DNA of 5,368 nt, taken from assembly GCA_001777995.1 (NCBI GenBank), contig MFFV01000042.1:1-5368 (forward strand), in the 5' to 3' direction. The position numbers and the translations under genes were made by a program. Shown one piece after another: positions 1-5,368 of this stretch; position 1 is the first letter of the stretch, and the number at the start of each line of letters is the position of its first letter. Under the pieces are notes generated by a model. It was not told the DNA's origin. It saw only the letters and a list, made by a program, of their open reading frames with translations, and did no database searches. Origin of the DNA: Candidatus Falkowbacteria bacterium RIFCSPLOWO2_02_FULL_45_15. Lineage in GTDB: Bacteria > Patescibacteriota > Patescibacteriia > Patescibacteriales > XYC2-FULL-47-12.

Positions 1-12
1 CCGTGCAAAAAT

Positions 13-40
13 TTGACAAAATTAAAAAAAATGGTATACT
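13..40 (+). promoter_or_regulatory. Sigma-70-type promoter with extended -10
   Basis: TTGACA at 13-18 is a perfect -35 box. TATACT at 35-40 matches five of six positions of the -10 consensus. The spacer is 16 nt, and TGG directly before TATACT supplies the TG of an extended -10. Transcription would be expected to start near 46-48, giving a leader of about 60 nt before the ATG at 109. The spacer is nearly all A/T. The position, directly upstream of the only plus-strand gene, supports this reading. No operator-like inverted repeat overlaps it, so the sequence suggests strong, possibly constitutive expression (inference). Confidence 0.85.
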
Positions 41-80
41 AAAGACACTACATTGATCATTTCAAAAATACGAAAAAAAA

Positions 81-93
81 CGCTGAAAAAGCG
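81..93 (+). other. Small hairpin in the 5' leader
   Basis: CGCT (81-84) and AGCG (90-93) can pair around a GAAAA loop, five bases before the Shine-Dalgarno. The flanks are A-rich and unstructured. With only four base pairs the hairpin is weak. It may keep the leader open or protect the 5' end, or it may be chance. It does not cover the ribosome binding site. Confidence 0.25.
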
Positions 94-97
94 AAAC

Positions 98-102
98 GGA
101 GG
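98..102 (+). promoter_or_regulatory. Shine-Dalgarno site of the 453-residue protein
   Basis: GGAGG, followed by A, lies six bases before the ATG at 109. This is near-ideal spacing and complementarity to the 3' end of 16S rRNA. It fixes the start codon at 109, and the hydrophobic signal sequence that follows agrees with that choice. Confidence 0.88.
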
Positions 103-108
103 ATTATC

Positions 109-1470
109 ATGAACAAGATACATCAGGTTCTGTTAGGATTATTCGTGGTGGTGTTTGCCGCTGTTGCCGTTGATATTAGGGCGGCGGAGATTAATGTCGC
201 TGATTATTTTCCGATAGAAGTAGGGTTTAAACAAGTATACCGCTATCCAGGTGCTGGATTCGCAAGTTATCATGAAATAATAGGTACTAAGAGCTACCCA
301 TTTGGGATGGGTTACCTATGGGCGGAGTCAAATTCTAATCCGCCTTCTCATGATAGTTACAGAGCGTTGGGGAGAAATGAAGTGGGTATTGTATTATTTG
401 AAATTTCAAGTATTGATGGCGATATCAGGCATGATCCATTCTTAGTGGAGATACCAAATAACCCTAAAGTAGGAGATAGGGTTATTAACATTCATGACCC
501 AAACAATACATTTCCCGTATCTCAAATTAACACCAGGGGGAATGTGGTAGTAAACTCCGAAACTATCACTAGGATTGATAGGATAGATGGAGTGTCTCAA
601 CCGCCTGTACTAGACAGTGAACCATATGTTCTTATAGTGGAAGTTATAAGTATGGGAGAAGTGGTTATCACTCCGGCTGGAATATTTTTAGACACTATAA
701 AAGTCAAAACAATAGAAGTCACGGATGACAACCAAACCTTTTACAAATGGTATGCGCGAGGGGTCGGCTTAGTAAAATCAGCCGAGGATGAAAATGGTCT
801 TAGAGTATGGAAGGAATTGGTGTACTTTGGTACCGGGCCATTTCCTACTCCAGTGCCAACTCGTACTCCTCAACTAACTGTAACCCCGACTCCGACCAAC
901 ACGCCAGTTCCTTCACCGACTCCTACCCCAACCAACACTCCCGCTCCCTCTCCCGTACCGCAACGACCAGGAACGATCCTTTATGAGAATGCTATTAGTA
1001 GCGGCGATTTAGCTGCCAATGGTATTACTGAAATTGCTGGCACATTTACTGGTATGACGCCAGCCGAAATATCAATCGTGCCTGCTGCTGGCGATACGCT
1101 TCTATCTACCTCGCCCTTGACGCAAAATTATCTCCTGCAAATACATGCGGGAGCAAACAGTGGGAGTCTGCTACTTTTTAATTTAGCGGAAACAATAGCT
1201 GTTTTTTCTGACGAAGAAATAAGAATTAGTGTTATCGTCAGGGGAGACCGCACTACCCAACTCTTTATTGGGACAATAGATACGGCAGGTGGACAACTTA
1301 CTTCAGTTATGGAGTATTTGACTACCTATCCGCAAGCCGAGTGGGAGGTAGTTACGACTAGCCACCAATCCCGTTCCGGAAGAGTTGTCCCGTTTGTACA
1401 AGTCCTCGGGCCCGGCTCTGTATATATTGATCGAGTTGAAGCCCGAGTTGTTCCTAAAAATTTTTTTTAA
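109..1470 (+). CDS. Secreted two-domain protein with Pro/Thr linker, function unknown
   Basis: I do not recognise this as a named protein. Residues 1-25 form a signal peptide: Lys3, a hydrophobic core at about 7-21, and small residues around Ala25-Ala26 for cleavage. No lipobox cysteine is present, so the mature protein should be exported rather than a lipoprotein. Residues 27-243 form a beta-rich domain opening with DYFPIEVGFKQVYRY. Later segments are TPAGIFLDTIKV (188-199) and WYARGVGLVKSAEDENG (from 214), a pattern I associate with small secreted beta-sheet domains of unknown function. Residues 246-287 are a Pro/Thr/Ser linker. Residues 288-453 look like a jelly-roll, with Trp412 and a closing GSVYIDRVEAR strand (436-446), as in carbohydrate-binding-module-like folds. 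The protein has no cysteine, no catalytic motif, no C-terminal membrane segment and no sortase signal. It has its own promoter and Shine-Dalgarno and converges on the cysteine-rich surface-protein gene. The coding region is sure; secretion is likely; binding or adhesion is inference. Confidence 0.93.
   Translation: MNKIHQVLLGLFVVVFAAVAVDIRAAEINVADYFPIEVGFKQVYRYPGAGFASYHEIIGTKSYPFGMGYLWAESNSNPPSHDSYRALGRNEVGIVLFEISSIDGDIRHDPFLVEIPNNPKVGDRVINIHDPNNTFPVSQINTRGNVVVNSETITRIDRIDGVSQPPVLDSEPYVLIVEVISMGEVVITPAGIFLDTIKVKTIEVTDDNQTFYKWYARGVGLVKSAEDENGLRVWKELVYFGTGPFPTPVPTRTPQLTVTPTPTNTPVPSPTPTPTNTPAPSPVPQRPGTILYENAISSGDLAANGITEIAGTFTGMTPAEISIVPAAGDTLLSTSPLTQNYLLQIHAGANSGSLLLFNLAETIAVFSDEEIRISVIVRGDRTTQLFIGTIDTAGGQLTSVMEYLTTYPQAEWEVVTTSHQSRSGRVVPFVQVLGPGSVYIDRVEARVVPKNFF
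883..954 (+). repeat. In-frame 36-bp tandem duplication in the Pro/Thr linker
   Basis: Two adjacent 12-residue units, TPTPTNTPVPSP (residues 259-270, bases 883-918) and TPTPTNTPAPSP (271-282, bases 919-954), differ by one residue, Val to Ala. At DNA level they differ at many third positions, so the duplication is not recent or is held by selection on the protein. It forms the core of the flexible linker between the two folded domains. Such Pro/Thr linkers separate catalytic and binding modules in many secreted proteins and are often glycosylated; glycosylation here is inference. Confidence 0.85.
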
Positions 1471-1482
1471 TATTAGACCTCG

Positions 1483-1519
1483 CCTGCCTGCCGCCTACCT
1501 GCCGGTAGGCAGGGTAGGC
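1483..1519. repeat. GC-rich palindromic element with alternative hairpins
   Basis: GCCTACC (1493-1499) pairs with GGTAGGC (1504-1510) around a TGCC loop. The same GCCTACC can instead pair with a second GGTAGGC copy at 1513-1519. CCTGCCT (1483-1489) can also pair with AGGCAGG (1507-1513). The element therefore has a tandem 9-bp repeat on its right arm and at least three competing foldings. It begins 12 bases after the stop codon at 1468-1470. It is strikingly GC-rich beside the AT-rich flanks. Palindromes of this sort recur between genes in Parcubacteria genomes as far as I remember, so it may be a copy of a dispersed repeat; one window cannot show that. Confidence 0.7.
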
Positions 1520-1525
1520 ATGGCT

Positions 1526-1559
1526 TCCGCTCGCCTCGCTGAAGCTTTGGCGAAGCGGA
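1526..1559. repeat. Second intergenic inverted repeat
   Basis: TCCGCTCGCC (1526-1535) pairs with GGCGAAGCGGA (1549-1559) with one unpaired base in the right arm, around a 13-base loop containing AAGCTT. It is separated from the first palindrome by only six bases and is followed by CTGGAATGACA. The two hairpins together look like one composite element of about 90 bases (1480-1570). There is no long T-run after it, so it is not by itself a classic terminator. It probably belongs to the 3' untranslated region of the plus-strand gene and might stabilise that message against exonucleases (inference). Confidence 0.65.
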
Positions 1560-1576
1560 CTGGAATGACATTTATC

Positions 1577-1613
1577 AAAAAGTTCCGACAAGTATTGCCG
1601 GAACTCTTTTTTT
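1577..1613. terminator. Factor-independent terminator, probably bidirectional
   Basis: AGTTCCGACAA (1581-1591) and TTGCCGGAACT (1595-1605) form an 11-bp stem with one A/C mismatch and a GTA loop. On the plus strand C and then seven T (1607-1613) follow, which makes a strong terminator for the gene ending at 1470. On the minus strand the stem is followed by TTTT, the complement of 1577-1580, so it can also stop transcription of the gene ending at 1639, though with a shorter U-tract. Its place between two convergent stop codons fits a shared terminator. Confidence 0.85.
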
Positions 1614-1638
1614 ATTCTCAATATAATAATTTCTCTAT

Positions 1639-4600
1639 CTATGGTTTTACCACAATTGTCCCGCCAAATCTGCTTACTACACTATACCAACCCCAATTAT
1701 CTTTTATCCAGACCGATAATCGTATATCGCATTGCCCACCGTTGCAAGTAATACTTGAAAACTGGTTATCTTTTTCTAATGCATACCAATAATCATATAC
1801 ATGGTAATAAGAATGGGGGTTATCCGGGCTGGGACGGCCTCGCAGTTCAGCGCCGGAAACAGAAGTAGTATAGCCATCACCCCATTCAACGCGAATTTCC
1901 GTTAGCGGCAATTGGTCACTGTCAACCTGGGAAGTAAAAGTTAAATGCGCTAATGGATTAGCGGTAGTTAAGTCAACATCGCCGTTTAGTTGGCCATTAA
2001 CTGTTATATTATTTACGCTCGGCCTAATGGCGCAATAATACGTATTAGTACCGTCAATACCTAAAGCGTGAGTTCGACCGCCTGAACATTCTTCTGCCGG
2101 CGGATTCCAATTATTAAAGTTTGGTACTGTCCGGTAGCCCCCTTTGTCTAAAGGATCGTTTGGTGATGGCCATCGCCATTCCCAAGCGCCAAAACTCTTG
2201 GCAAAAATACCTTTTAACTGCTGCCCTAAAGTCGTAGTTTCATTGCCGCTGCCAAAGGGAAAGCTATAGCGGAATCTCACTTGCCCATTTGGCTCTTCCG
2301 CAATAATCGGCATATTCTTATCGGCTACCTTGCCCGTCCACTGCATGGGGTTATCAACCGGTGCCGGGTATGCTAGCGAACCAAAAGGAGCCAAGTCATC
2401 TTGGTAAGCGCATTGTGGGTTGAGATTATTAGTGAGTGCGTCTGTGCAAGATAATTTATACGCGCTGCCTTCCTTTACTCTGCTAGTCCAGACTTTATTT
2501 TGACCGACAGGGTCAATTGTTTGAACTAATGTTGCGCAATATTTTTCAAAATCATATAACTTGTCGTCTTCCGGATTATAATACATTAGTCCTGTTATAG
2601 AAGTGTTACCTATATAAGCATACCAGCCATCTTCTCCTGAATCGCGTCCAGCTAATTCATCAGAGGGATGAGAATAAGTGCCGTCTGGTTTAAATAAAAT
2701 TCCTTCAGGAACATTATAATAATGGTTTCTTTGTGACTGTCCAATCCCAAAAGTTCCATCGTTACAATGAGTATTATGATATTCACTTGTACGTCTATAG
2801 CCAGGAGGAGGAGGCTCGGGAATAAAATCACAACTGTTGCCTATATATTCAACTCTTCTATACTCAACTTTCACCAGCGACCTGAGCTCAGTACAATAAT
2901 ACAACGGGTACTTCCCCGTATACGCCGCCACCTGCTCGTCCACGCCGTCGCCGCGGACTTGGCTTACCGGCCACCAGAGCAGGCAGGCGTTCGGGTTTCC
3001 CGGCGAGCGGTCGTACTCTAAACAATATCCGTACCAACCCTTTTGGCGGATGCCGGAATCGTCAATGGAGTCGCAAGACAATGAATCCGACTGCGGATAC
3101 AGCCGGCAAGACTGCTGGGCGTACCAGTAATCGCCCGCGCTCGTGCTGCCCGCCTTATCAGCCGTTACTAACCGCGTCTGCAAAGTCGGTCTAATCTGGA
3201 TGTCGTCAACATACATGTTGCCGGTTGCCTGCCCCTCGGTTTTAATAATGATTTTTATTTTTTTATAACTATTATTATTAAGCCCCGTGTCAAACCGGCT
3301 AAATTTACTGCTCCACCCAATGCCCGCCGCCTGGTCCAAAGTTGCTAATGTATTGCCGGATGTAAGTGGCTCATCGCCGTTATCAACAATTCCCTGCACA
3401 ATAATCTTCGCGCTGCCGCTCGTTAAACTCAAAGTATTCACTCTGGCGGTAATCGTATAATTTGGATTATCAGGCGATACTTCCAGCGGCACCTGTGAAT
3501 GCAGTTGAAACGCTACTCCCAGCGAGAGTAAATTCCGGCCTTCAACCGGATAACTAATAGATAATCTTTGCGCGGCTTGCGGCGTGCCAACGACAGATAC
3601 CATATTATCCTGCACTGATTGGCTGACAGCTCTGGCGCTTGCATCGTTATTGCGCAACATCCAGCCGCTGGGCACGCCGGCGGTATTGGTAATTTCAAAA
3701 TTGCCGTTCGGCACAATCGTCAAGTCCCCGGTCTGCTCCATACTGCCTAAAGTGAAACTGCCTTCGGTTAAAGAGTTGTTGTTCCAGAAACCGACTTGGC
3801 TGTAGCCAGTGGTGTTAGAAATTAACTTAACATCTAATCTGCTATCTGGCGTTGGTGGTGTTGTGCTTGGCCAAGCAGTATCATCTAATTTCACTGTCTG
3901 ATTTTTCTTTTCCGGCGCTACCCAAGACTTGCACTGATTGCCTTCATCCAAGCCGTCGCAGGCGCCGATGTCGTAGCAGATTTTTTGGTTCTGCCGCGTA
4001 TCGTCGTTGACGAGCGCGTAACTGCGGCAGGCGAGCCATTCGGAGCAGACGCGGTCGTGCTGGGATTTGAGCACGATGTTAGCGTTAGGATTGCAGCTTG
4101 CGCCGTTGCAGACCGGCAGTTGCTGGGTAGCTGTTGTATCTAAAGTATTATTAGCGCTGTTAGTATAAATCGTATCAGCGTCATAAGTAAGCGCCCTCAT
4201 CGTTATGCTATTGAGCGTGCCGCCGCTGACCGAACGCTGGTTAAATAAGATGCAGCCGTTGCTGTAATCAAACTGGCCGTTGCAGGAAGAAGCGTCTAAA
4301 TTTTGAGCTAACTGATAATTGACAATCGCCTGCCGAAAATAATTACTGGCATTTCTGGGATTGACAATAATATCTGACAAAGTATTAGAAAAAATTAGCC
4401 AGCTATTTGTAGAATTAGGTGGTTTACCTTGCACTAATTCATTGCTGGTATTTAAGTTGTATATAGTAGTATGAATGCCTGACCTATTATCACTAATATC
4501 TAGCCCCTTACTGCCAACATACAAAGTATTCTGCTTTATTCGTACGGTTTGATCTTGATTAACCGAACGGCTGCTTAATAAATTAGGCGACGGCTGGGAC

Positions 4601-5368
4601 ACCGGGTCAATAATTTCGGTGCAGCCGGAAGCAGCAGCCGGACACAAGCCAACCCAGTTGCCGCTGGTATCACTGCTGGGCTGTTCAATTCGGTTGCCCG
4701 CGCCGCCAAAGCCGATTGTTTTGGGCGCGATATCCCCATCATTTGGACAAAGCTCGTCCCAATTGTCTAATATACAACTCCCCAGTGACCTTGCCGCACA
4801 ATCGCTGTCAGCAGAACAAATGTTTGCTACCGTATGTTCTATTGTTTGGCTATCTGAACTAACCGTACACCGTTTTACTCTCTGCTTATACCAATCAAAT
4901 CCAAAGTAACCGTTGCGGTATTCGCAAGTTGTTTCGCCCGGCTCGCGGAAGTAGTAAGCCGTGTTTTGGCTGTCGCGATATTCGCGGCAGCCGACTTGCC
5001 CGGCCGTGCACAAAGTCCGCTCGTAATCGTCCGGATTGTTTAATAAATAAGTATCCGTATGGCTGATGACTCTATCGCCGTAAGTATTGGGTTTGCCTAA
5101 ACGCTGGCAGCCCTTGTTTTCCTTCGTGCAGTTCTTTGCCGCATCATAAACCGCGTAGATAAATTTGTCGGCGCTGACTAGCGGGTTTCCGGTTCTTTCT
5201 CCAGTGGGCGTATAATTTTGCGTGTCAATCATTAACTCGCAGCCAATAGCCGACTCGGAACATAACGCGCTGAAAGATTTTAAATAATAGCTTGCTTGAG
5301 CCCGGTCGCGGTATTCGTAACAGCCGGCGACTCCTCTATTAAATGAGGGGTCGTAATTGCCAGCGCTG
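1639..5368 (-). CDS. Giant cysteine-rich surface protein, Parcubacteria type, 5' end missing
   Basis: The frame is open from the TAG at 1639-1641 to the right edge, giving 1242 visible residues. The ATG at 5230-5232 is internal: the 45 codons before it continue the same repeat motifs (GCYEYRD, LCSESAIGCE), and no Shine-Dalgarno precedes it. In order from the N-terminal side the visible part holds: four copies of a cysteine repeat (5325-4606); a four-cysteine block ICSADSDC...C...LCPND (4818-4741); a cysteine-rich block starting RVCSEWLAC (4053-3909); a jelly-roll-like domain (3729-3190); a block with YCLEYDR, PGNP and CLLWWPV (3117-2944); an AT-rich, Tyr-rich segment (about 2880-2440); an APFGSLAYPAP and SFGAWEWRWPSP stretch (2391-2161); and a PKD-like end domain (2019-1642). 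The cysteines, 38 in the visible part, suggest a disulfide-stabilised extracellular protein. I know this motif series from large uncharacterised Parcubacteria proteins. Its function is unknown; a surface structure or attachment role is inference. No C-terminal anchor is visible, so any anchor or signal peptide must be in the missing part. There is no frameshift or internal stop. Confidence 0.93.
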   Translation of the reverse strand, partial: SAGNYDPSFNRGVAGCYEYRDRAQASYYLKSFSALCSESAIGCELMIDTQNYTPTGERTGNPLVSADKFIYAVYDAAKNCTKENKGCQRLGKPNTYGDRVISHTDTYLLNNPDDYERTLCTAGQVGCREYRDSQNTAYYFREPGETTCEYRNGYFGFDWYKQRVKRCTVSSDSQTIEHTVANICSADSDCAARSLGSCILDNWDELCPNDGDIAPKTIGFGGAGNRIEQPSSDTSGNWVGLCPAAASGCTEIIDPVSQPSPNLLSSRSVNQDQTVRIKQNTLYVGSKGLDISDNRSGIHTTIYNLNTSNELVQGKPPNSTNSWLIFSNTLSDIIVNPRNASNYFRQAIVNYQLAQNLDASSCNGQFDYSNGCILFNQRSVSGGTLNSITMRALTYDADTIYTNSANNTLDTTATQQLPVCNGASCNPNANIVLKSQHDRVCSEWLACRSYALVNDDTRQNQKICYDIGACDGLDEGNQCKSWVAPEKKNQTVKLDDTAWPSTTPPTPDSRLDVKLISNTTGYSQVGFWNNNSLTEGSFTLGSMEQTGDLTIVPNGNFEITNTAGVPSGWMLRNNDASARAVSQSVQDNMVSVVGTPQAAQRLSISYPVEGRNLLSLGVAFQLHSQVPLEVSPDNPNYTITARVNTLSLTSGSAKIIVQGIVDNGDEPLTSGNTLATLDQAAGIGWSSKFSRFDTGLNNNSYKKIKIIIKTEGQATGNMYVDDIQIRPTLQTRLVTADKAGSTSAGDYWYAQQSCRLYPQSDSLSCDSIDDSGIRQKGWYGYCLEYDRSPGNPNACLLWWPVSQVRGDGVDEQVAAYTGKYPLYYCTELRSLVKVEYRRVEYIGNSCDFIPEPPPPGYRRTSEYHNTHCNDGTFGIGQSQRNHYYNVPEGILFKPDGTYSHPSDELAGRDSGEDGWYAYIGNTSITGLMYYNPEDDKLYDFEKYCATLVQTIDPVGQNKVWTSRVKEGSAYKLSCTDALTNNLNPQCAYQDDLAPFGSLAYPAPVDNPMQWTGKVADKNMPIIAEEPNGQVRFRYSFPFGSGNETTTLGQQLKGIFAKSFGAWEWRWPSPNDPLDKGGYRTVPNFNNWNPPAEECSGGRTHALGIDGTNTYYCAIRPSVNNITVNGQLNGDVDLTTANPLAHLTFTSQVDSDQLPLTEIRVEWGDGYTTSVSGAELRGRPSPDNPHSYYHVYDYWYALEKDNQFSSITCNGGQCDIRLSVWIKDNWGWYSVVSRFGGTIVVKP
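1642..2019 (-). other. C-terminal PKD-like beta-sandwich domain
   Basis: The last 126 residues run from SVNNITVNGQ to GGTIVVKP. They contain VEWGDGYTTSV (WGDG encoded at 1873-1884) and later HSYYHVYDYW, the WGDG...H-x-Y-x-Y signature typical of PKD folds, then IRLSVWIKDNWGWYSV as a closing strand. PKD domains are extracellular beta-sandwiches used in protein-protein or protein-carbohydrate contacts. The stretch between WGDG and the His/Tyr strand is longer than usual and carries SGAELRGRPSPDNPH. One Cys pair (CNGGQC) may form a local disulfide. Confidence 0.65.
2944..3117 (-). other. Conserved Cys/Trp block (QSCRLYP ... CLLWWPV ... RGDG)
   Basis: This 58-residue stretch starts QSCRLYPQSDSLSC and continues with KGWYGYCLEYDR, SPGNPNACLLWWPV and SQVRGDG. 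Its four cysteines and the aromatic cluster look like a compact disulfide-bonded module. It is the part I remember best as invariant in large Parcubacteria surface proteins. It is encoded in the most GC-rich part of the gene (42 of 60 bases in 2941-3000). No known domain name can be given. Confidence 0.55.
3190..3729 (-). other. Carbohydrate-binding-module-like jelly-roll domain
   Basis: About 180 residues from GDLTIVPNGNFEI to MYVDDIQIRP. The opening N-G-N-F-E followed by PSGW, the alternating beta-strand pattern with ITARVNTLSL and KIIVQGIV, and the closing Y-V-D-D-I strand are the usual marks of CBM4/9-like and related galactose-binding-like jelly-rolls. The domain has no cysteine, unlike the sequence on both sides, so it looks like an inserted module between disulfide-rich blocks. 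Ligand binding cannot be judged; such folds also serve as purely structural spacers. Confidence 0.55.
3909..4053 (-). other. Five-cysteine block (RVCSEWLAC ... KSWVAPEK)
   Basis: Cysteines occur in RVCSEWLAC, KICYDIGAC and GNQC, five within about 45 residues, with acidic residues between (NDD, DGLDEG). The preceding PVCNGASC (near 4110) adds another pair. The pattern suggests a small disulfide-bonded, perhaps Ca-binding, extracellular module; metal binding is speculation from the Asp/Glu content. I recall the CSxWLxC...C-x-D-I-G-x-C series from Parcubacteria proteins. Confidence 0.5.
4606..5325 (-). repeat. Degenerate protein repeat C-x6-C-x-E in the N-terminal part
   Basis: Three units share the pattern L-C-x5-G-C with E one or two residues later and D a few residues on: LCSESAIGCELMID (5265-5224), LCTAGQVGCREYRD (5013-4972) and LCPAAASGCTEIID (4647-4606). 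A fourth, VAGCYEYRD (5331-5305), lacks the first cysteine at the same spacing. Two units are followed by a Tyr-Tyr segment (ASYYL, TAYYF). Spacing between units is irregular (about 27, 84 and 122 residues), so these are recurrent modules rather than a simple tandem array. More copies are likely beyond the right edge. Confidence 0.7.

Noticed and set aside
1483..1559. CRISPR-like or attachment-site repeats
   Set aside because: There are only two different palindromes with no regular spacer units and no integrase or cas gene nearby.
1385..1792. Open plus-strand frame of 135 codons across the intergenic region
   Set aside because: It starts inside the secreted-protein gene in another frame, translates the palindromes and the terminator, and ends inside the antisense of the large gene. 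No Shine-Dalgarno or domain supports it.
2767..3021. Plus-strand frame of 84 codons
   Set aside because: Lies antisense to the conserved Cys/Trp block of the large gene; the Arg-rich product is the typical shadow of a GC-rich coding stretch.
3513..3805. Short frames on both strands (3513-3716 minus, 3584-3805 plus)
   Set aside because: Both overlap the jelly-roll coding region in other frames and have no recognisable domain or ribosome binding site.
4619..4909. Plus-strand frame of 96 codons
   Set aside because: Antisense shadow of the cysteine-rich N-terminal part; no start signal or domain.
5230..5232. ATG as the real start of the large minus-strand gene
   Set aside because: The frame stays open to the window edge, the upstream codons carry the same cysteine repeat (GCYEYRD, LCSESAIGC), the repeat unit spans this Met, and there is no signal peptide after it.
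1..5368. UGA recoding, as in some candidate-phyla bacteria
   Set aside because: Both genes read through under the standard code and end in TAA and TAG, so nothing here calls for a changed code; two genes cannot exclude it either.

Overview
The window holds one complete gene and one gene cut off by the right edge. They converge on a short intergenic region with palindromes and a terminator. The best guess for the source is a candidate-phyla-radiation bacterium of the Parcubacteria (Patescibacteria) type. The main reason is the large minus-strand protein, whose cysteine/tryptophan motif blocks (CSEW-x2-C, YCLEYDR-x-PGNP-x2-CLLWWPV, APFGSLAYPAP, PDNPHSYYHVYDYW) I remember from very large uncharacterised surface proteins of that group. 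The GC-rich palindrome (CCTGCC/GGTAGGC type) between the genes fits the same group. The assignment rests on memory, with no search run. There are no rRNA, tRNA, CRISPR or transposase signals.

Layout. 1-108: a near-consensus promoter (TTGACA, 16-nt spacer, TATACT with TG extension), a short leader with a small hairpin, and a strong Shine-Dalgarno. 109-1470 (+): a cysteine-free secreted protein of 453 residues, made of a signal peptide, an N-terminal beta-rich domain, a Pro/Thr linker containing a 12-residue tandem duplication, and a C-terminal domain that looks like a jelly-roll. 1471-1638: two GC-rich palindromes followed by a factor-independent terminator that can serve both convergent genes. 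1639-5368 (-): the C-terminal 1242 residues of a giant cysteine-rich extracellular protein. Its start lies beyond the window; the methionine codon at 5230-5232 is internal.

Both products appear to be exported, multi-domain, non-enzymatic-looking surface or secreted proteins. The plus-strand one is cysteine-free with a flexible linker. The minus-strand one has 38 visible cysteines, a carbohydrate-binding-module-like jelly-roll in the middle and a PKD-like beta-sandwich at the end. I see no catalytic motif, sortase signal, lipobox or C-terminal membrane anchor in either. A role in the cell envelope or in attachment to a host or surface is a reasonable inference, not something the sequence proves. 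The convergent arrangement means they are separate transcription units.
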